Below, piece after piece: positions 6,154-8,463 of a DNA stretch of 8,463 nucleotides (position 1 is its first letter; each line of letters begins with the position of its first letter). Made by a program: the position numbers and the translations under genes. The notes beneath the pieces were generated by a model that made no database searches, was not told the origin of the DNA, and saw only the letters and a program-made list of their open reading frames with translations. This DNA comes from JBAXGE01 sp044344145 (GTDB lineage: Bacteria > Planctomycetota > Phycisphaerae > WQYP01). The stretch covers positions 1 through 8,463 of the forward strand of contig JBIJDM010000117.1 in NCBI GenBank assembly GCA_044344145.1, given 5' to 3'.

Positions 6154-6660
6154 TCAAACGACATCTGGTTTAAGGTTGGTGTCCGAGTCAATTTCAACAT
6201 GAACAATCTGACCTTGCGCCAGGGTCATTTGCTTGTCAAGCAACGCGGTATATTCCGGGTTTTTCGGCGAGATTTTATAAATACCACGTTCTGTTGACAC
6301 ACATTTGCATCTTTTGAACAAAATGCCTCTAAGGGCATAAAACAGCAATGCCGGTATTATGACTATCACGATTGCCATACCAAATATTAGCCCGAGTTGG
6401 TCATTTTGGGGCATGACGCCTAGAACCAACCGGCAGGGCAAAACTAAAATTACCGCAACAATGATAGTTTGCAGTAATATTTTGCGTGATCGCTGTTTCA
6501 CACAGGAATCGCACAGAGGGAGGACAACTTCCAAACCTCTACCATCCACATTTCGCCATATTTCTGTGATTACCATCGGTTTCATACACCCAGAACAATA
6601 TGGTGGGAAATTTTCTTTGACCAACACATCTCGCCTGACAAACACAGATTTTGCTTGCAT
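6154..6660 (-). CDS. Hypothetical zinc-ribbon membrane protein (two helices), overlaps the upstream gene
   Basis: I do not recognise this 168-residue protein. It has Cys22-x-x-Cys25 and Cys50-x-x-Cys53, spaced like a zinc ribbon. Two strongly hydrophobic helices follow (about 61-81 and 90-110), then a Cys118-x-Cys120 and a polar C-terminal tail of about 50 residues with no helix. The start is uncertain: ATG 6660 has no clear ribosome site and overlaps the upstream gene by 79 bases. GTG 6627 (codon 12), with AGGCGA before it, still keeps both CxxC pairs. The frame stays open above ATG 6660 to a stop near 6721 but contains no start codon there, which leaves room for a frameshift link with the upstream gene. 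The segment is more AT-rich than its neighbours. Anti-sigma or sensor roles are only speculation. Confidence 0.7.
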   Translation of the reverse strand: MQAKSVFVRRDVLVKENFPPYCSGCMKPMVITEIWRNVDGRGLEVVLPLCDSCVKQRSRKILLQTIIVAVILVLPCRLVLGVMPQNDQLGLIFGMAIVIVIIPALLFYALRGILFKRCKCVSTERGIYKISPKNPEYTALLDKQMTLAQGQIVHVEIDSDTNLKPDVV

Positions 6661-7208
6661 TCCAAAGGCGACATCGGTGTACCCACCGGCACATTCACAC
6701 GGCTTGGGTAATCTCGGTTGGGATTAATTTGATTGCGGAGCGCATTTTTTAACCCATAATATAATAAAGGCATTAGAATATTTATACTTACACACACAAT
6801 GGACATTATTTTGAATGCTGTGCGATCTTCTAGGGATTTGGCTACGTTGGCTAGTGTAATCATCCATAACGTAATCAAGCCCAAAAATATACTGGCGTAT
6901 AATATAATGCGCCCCGCTTCGGGCATGATACTCATGCGGTATTGATCTACGAGTTCCTGGCTAACCCAATTACACTTAGGGCACGGGACTAAATCGCCTT
7001 CGTTTTTTACCTTATAGTCGAGTCGTTTTTGTGCCCATTTACGGGTTCTTTTGTGGACATAATCCCGGAGTATCACGCCTAAGGGGATCGCGCCTTCACC
7101 AGTCCCAGATCGTGAAAACTCGTAGTAATATATTTGGCCACAATGCTCACAAACGACCTTGCGAATTTCCTTGGCATGCAGTGTGATCCGAATCATCTCG
7201 TAATGCAT
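6582..7208 (-). CDS. Hypothetical zinc-ribbon membrane protein (two helices), planctomycete-style
   Basis: The 208-residue product has Cys20-x-x-Cys23 and Cys76-x-x-Cys79 (VCEHCG and PCPKCNW). These are separated by about 50 residues that include a basic, helix-forming segment (HKRTRKWAQKRLDYKVK). Two membrane helices follow at about 100-122 and 134-154. CEHCG, then a YEFSRSGTGEG stretch, then a basic helix and CPKCNW before a membrane pair recalls a hypothetical family I associate with Planctomycetota genomes. That link is from memory. Function is unknown; the cysteine pairs suggest a zinc-bound soluble domain on one membrane face. ATG 7208 is chosen because AGGG (7220-7217) lies eight bases upstream. 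The frame also extends to a TTG at 7232. It follows apt on the same strand after 93 bases, and its last 26 codons overlap the next gene. Confidence 0.75.
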   Translation of the reverse strand: MHYEMIRITLHAKEIRKVVCEHCGQIYYYEFSRSGTGEGAIPLGVILRDYVHKRTRKWAQKRLDYKVKNEGDLVPCPKCNWVSQELVDQYRMSIMPEAGRIILYASIFLGLITLWMITLANVAKSLEDRTAFKIMSIVCVSINILMPLLYYGLKNALRNQINPNRDYPSRVNVPVGTPMSPLECKQNLCLSGEMCWSKKISHHIVLGV

Positions 7209-7216
7209 TTTGGTGA

Positions 7217-7220
7217 CCCT
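7217..7220 (-). promoter_or_regulatory. Ribosome binding site that fixes the start at 7208
   Basis: AGGG, read on the minus strand, lies eight bases upstream of the ATG at 7208. It would sit inside the coding region if the TTG at 7232 were used, so the ATG is preferred. Confidence 0.5.
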
Positions 7221-7301
7221 ACAATATCCCAAGCTAGAGAAGGCAAAATTCCTGTCTAAACCAACAAATCTGGATCAAGGCAACGCCTATGTCCGTCCTA
7301 A

Positions 7302-7826
7302 TTATTCCGAATCGTACTTCAGCACGCTAAACAGATCATACTTTTTGAAGCGGTCGCGGCCCTTGAGGAAGCTCAGTTCGATCAGGACGCTGATGCCGGC
7401 GATTTGGCCGCCGAGTTGTTCGACCATATCGCAGCAGGCACAGAGGGTGCCGCCGGTGGCGAGAAGGTCATCTACCATGACGCACTTGGCGCCGCGGGGG
7501 AAAGCGTCGCGGTGGATTTCAAGGGTGTCAGTGCCGTATTCGAGGTCATAGGTATACGAAAGTTTGTCGGCGGGGAGCTTGCCGGGCTTGCGGACCGGGA
7601 CAAAGCCGCAGGAGAGCGCCTGCGCCACGGCGGTGCCGAAGATAAAGCCGCGGGATTCGGCCCCGACGACATATTGGATGCCCTTGCCCCGGAAGTGGTT
7701 GGCCATCAGTTCCACAGCCAACGCCAGTCCGGCGGGATCGCCCAAAAGCGGGGTAATATCCTTAAAAACGATGCCCGGCTTGGGAAAATTGGGAATATCA
7801 CGAATCAGGCTGTGAAGTTCGGGCAT
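7302..7826 (-). CDS. apt: Adenine phosphoribosyltransferase
   Basis: Apt is a cytosolic purine-salvage enzyme that makes AMP from adenine and PRPP. The product has 174 residues, the usual length. It carries the family landmarks: IRDIPNFPKPGIVFKDITPLL near the N-terminus (adenine-side loop), VVGAESRGFIFG, the RKPGKLP flexible loop followed by YDLEYGTDTLEIH, and the PRPP-binding signature VMVDDLLATGGT. After the signature the usual small residues are replaced by LCACC, a minor oddity. ATG 7826 is chosen because AAAGG lies nine bases upstream. The earlier in-frame TTG at 7835 would leave no room for it. It is divergent from the sppA-like gene and may be cotranscribed with the two membrane-protein genes behind it, since no terminator is seen in the 93-base gap. 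Confidence 0.95.
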   Translation of the reverse strand: MPELHSLIRDIPNFPKPGIVFKDITPLLGDPAGLALAVELMANHFRGKGIQYVVGAESRGFIFGTAVAQALSCGFVPVRKPGKLPADKLSYTYDLEYGTDTLEIHRDAFPRGAKCVMVDDLLATGGTLCACCDMVEQLGGQIAGISVLIELSFLKGRDRFKKYDLFSVLKYDSE

Positions 7827-7912
7827 GATTGGCAACCTTTATATAAGGACCACTGGTTTGGTGCCATTAGAACCCAAGAATGCGCCGAGGGCAAATGCGG
7901 CAGAATGAAAAC

Positions 7913-7941
7913 TTGGGTGCTACGATAAGTTGCGTTAGAAT
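7913..7941 (+). promoter_or_regulatory. Candidate promoter of the sppA-like gene
   Basis: TTGGGT (7913-7918) and TAGAAT (7936-7941) are separated by 17 bases. Transcription would begin near 7948, giving a leader of about 35 bases with GAGGT at 7972-7976, seven bases before the ATG at 7984. Confidence 0.5.
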
Positions 7942-7983
7942 ACGGCTCAAGAGTCTAGTTTTACCCTAAATGAGGTATTCAAC

Positions 7984-8463
7984 ATGTCCCTTCCCGCGCG
8001 TTTGGTGGCTGGTATGATGCTGACAGCAGTTCTGGGCAGCGTAGCTTTGGTTTCCGGGCAAACCGCGCCCGCCACGGAACCGGCCACTGCGACGACCACC
8101 ACCCAACCCAGCGCCCGCAAGGTGGCGAAAATTGCCGAGATTGTCATCACGGGTGCAATCACCAATCGCCCGGCGGATTTTTCCCTGATGGGTAATGCCG
8201 AAGGCACCGCCATCAGCGAGTTGGCGGCGATTCTGACCAAAGCTGCCAGTGACAATACTTTGGCCGGGGTATTGATCCGGCTGGAATCAACCAGTCTGAA
8301 ACTGAGTCAGGCCAATGAACTGGGCGGGTATCTGGACAAAATCCGGGCCGCCAAGAAACGCGTGGTGGTCTATGCCAGCGATTATGACACGGCCAATTAT
8401 CTGCTGGCCAGTCACGCCGACAGCATCGGCATGCCAGCCCAGGGCGATGTGCTGATGCCGGGG
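7984..8463 (+). CDS. sppA: Exported S49-family (SppA-like) peptidase, N-terminal part only
   Basis: The visible 160 residues begin with a signal sequence or membrane anchor (hydrophobic stretch about 7-24) and a Thr/Ala/Pro-rich linker (26-45). A ClpP/crotonase-fold domain of the signal peptide peptidase family follows. Supporting segments are IAEIVITGAI (50-59), ISELAAILTKAASDNTLAGVLIRLE (77-101), a helix with LDKIRAAKKRVVVYA (117-131), and NYLLASHADSIGMPAQGDVLMPG (138-160). The last resembles the YYLASFANKIWLSPQG region of the N-terminal domain of long (67K type) SppA. The family degrades cleaved signal peptides at the membrane. The catalytic lysine and serine would lie beyond the edge, so activity cannot be judged. 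The start is supported by GAGGT seven bases upstream. Confidence 0.8.
   Translation, partial: MSLPARLVAGMMLTAVLGSVALVSGQTAPATEPATATTTTQPSARKVAKIAEIVITGAITNRPADFSLMGNAEGTAISELAAILTKAASDNTLAGVLIRLESTSLKLSQANELGGYLDKIRAAKKRVVVYASDYDTANYLLASHADSIGMPAQGDVLMPG

Noticed and set aside
6143..6180. Possible bidirectional terminator between queA and the convergent hypothetical gene
   Set aside because: ACCTGAT and ATCTGGT can pair only with a mismatch across an 11-base loop, and there is no T-run. The stem is too weak to call.
7836..7848. CCTTTATATAAGG as a TATA-type promoter for apt
   Set aside because: A -10 box here would start the transcript after the AAAGG ribosome site, so it is more likely just an AT-rich ribosome-site region. 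No matching -35 is seen.
7404..7928. 174-codon plus-strand open frame opposite apt
   Set aside because: It mirrors apt codon for codon, and apt has clear PRPP and adenine motifs. The plus-strand product is Gly/Ala-rich with no known motif.

Overview
The window reads as a chromosomal segment of a moderately GC-rich, Gram-negative-type (diderm) bacterium. A member of the Planctomycetota, perhaps Phycisphaerae-like, is my best guess. It rests on the Thr/Pro/Gln-rich linkers after the export signals, a small zinc-ribbon plus two-helix membrane protein of a style I associate with that phylum, and lipoprotein and SppA genes that imply an export apparatus. No rRNA or other marker fixes the taxonomy. 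Nine protein genes are present, two of them cut by the window edges. I see no tRNA, rRNA, CRISPR array or insertion sequence.

Left part (1-2134): a class III PLP-dependent aminotransferase runs leftward off the window. It is divergent from a Nudix hydrolase of the Ap4A-hydrolase type. The 202-base gap between them carries two back-to-back TATAAT boxes and a short GC-rich hairpin in the aminotransferase leader.

Centre (2153-6142, all plus strand): a sulfate-binding lipoprotein (Sbp/CysP type) with a good sigma70-like promoter is followed after 29 bases by a CysT-type sulfate permease that uses a TTG start. The usual partners cysW and cysA do not follow. Instead, after a fresh TATAAT box, there is a divergent IspD-like cytidylyltransferase (MEP isoprenoid pathway), overlapped by 7 bases with queA (queuosine synthesis in tRNA). 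A long inverted repeat followed directly by a 12-base palindrome lies just inside cysT and may separate expression of the binding protein from that of the permease.

Right part (minus strand 7826-6154, then plus strand from 7984): apt (adenine salvage) is followed on the same strand by two hypothetical genes, each with two Cys-x-x-Cys pairs and two membrane helices. The two overlap by 79 bases in different frames, and the section is clearly more AT-rich than its surroundings, like a small acquired islet between two housekeeping genes. Divergent from apt is an exported S49-family protein (SppA-like), cut by the right edge.

Most of the content is core metabolism. The points most worth a second look are the overlapping zinc-ribbon membrane gene pair in the AT-rich islet, the altered active-site residues of the IspD-like protein, the altered anion-binding loops of the sulfate-binding protein beside an incomplete transporter operon, and the hairpin inside cysT. 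I did not find convincing evidence of a complete new multi-gene system.
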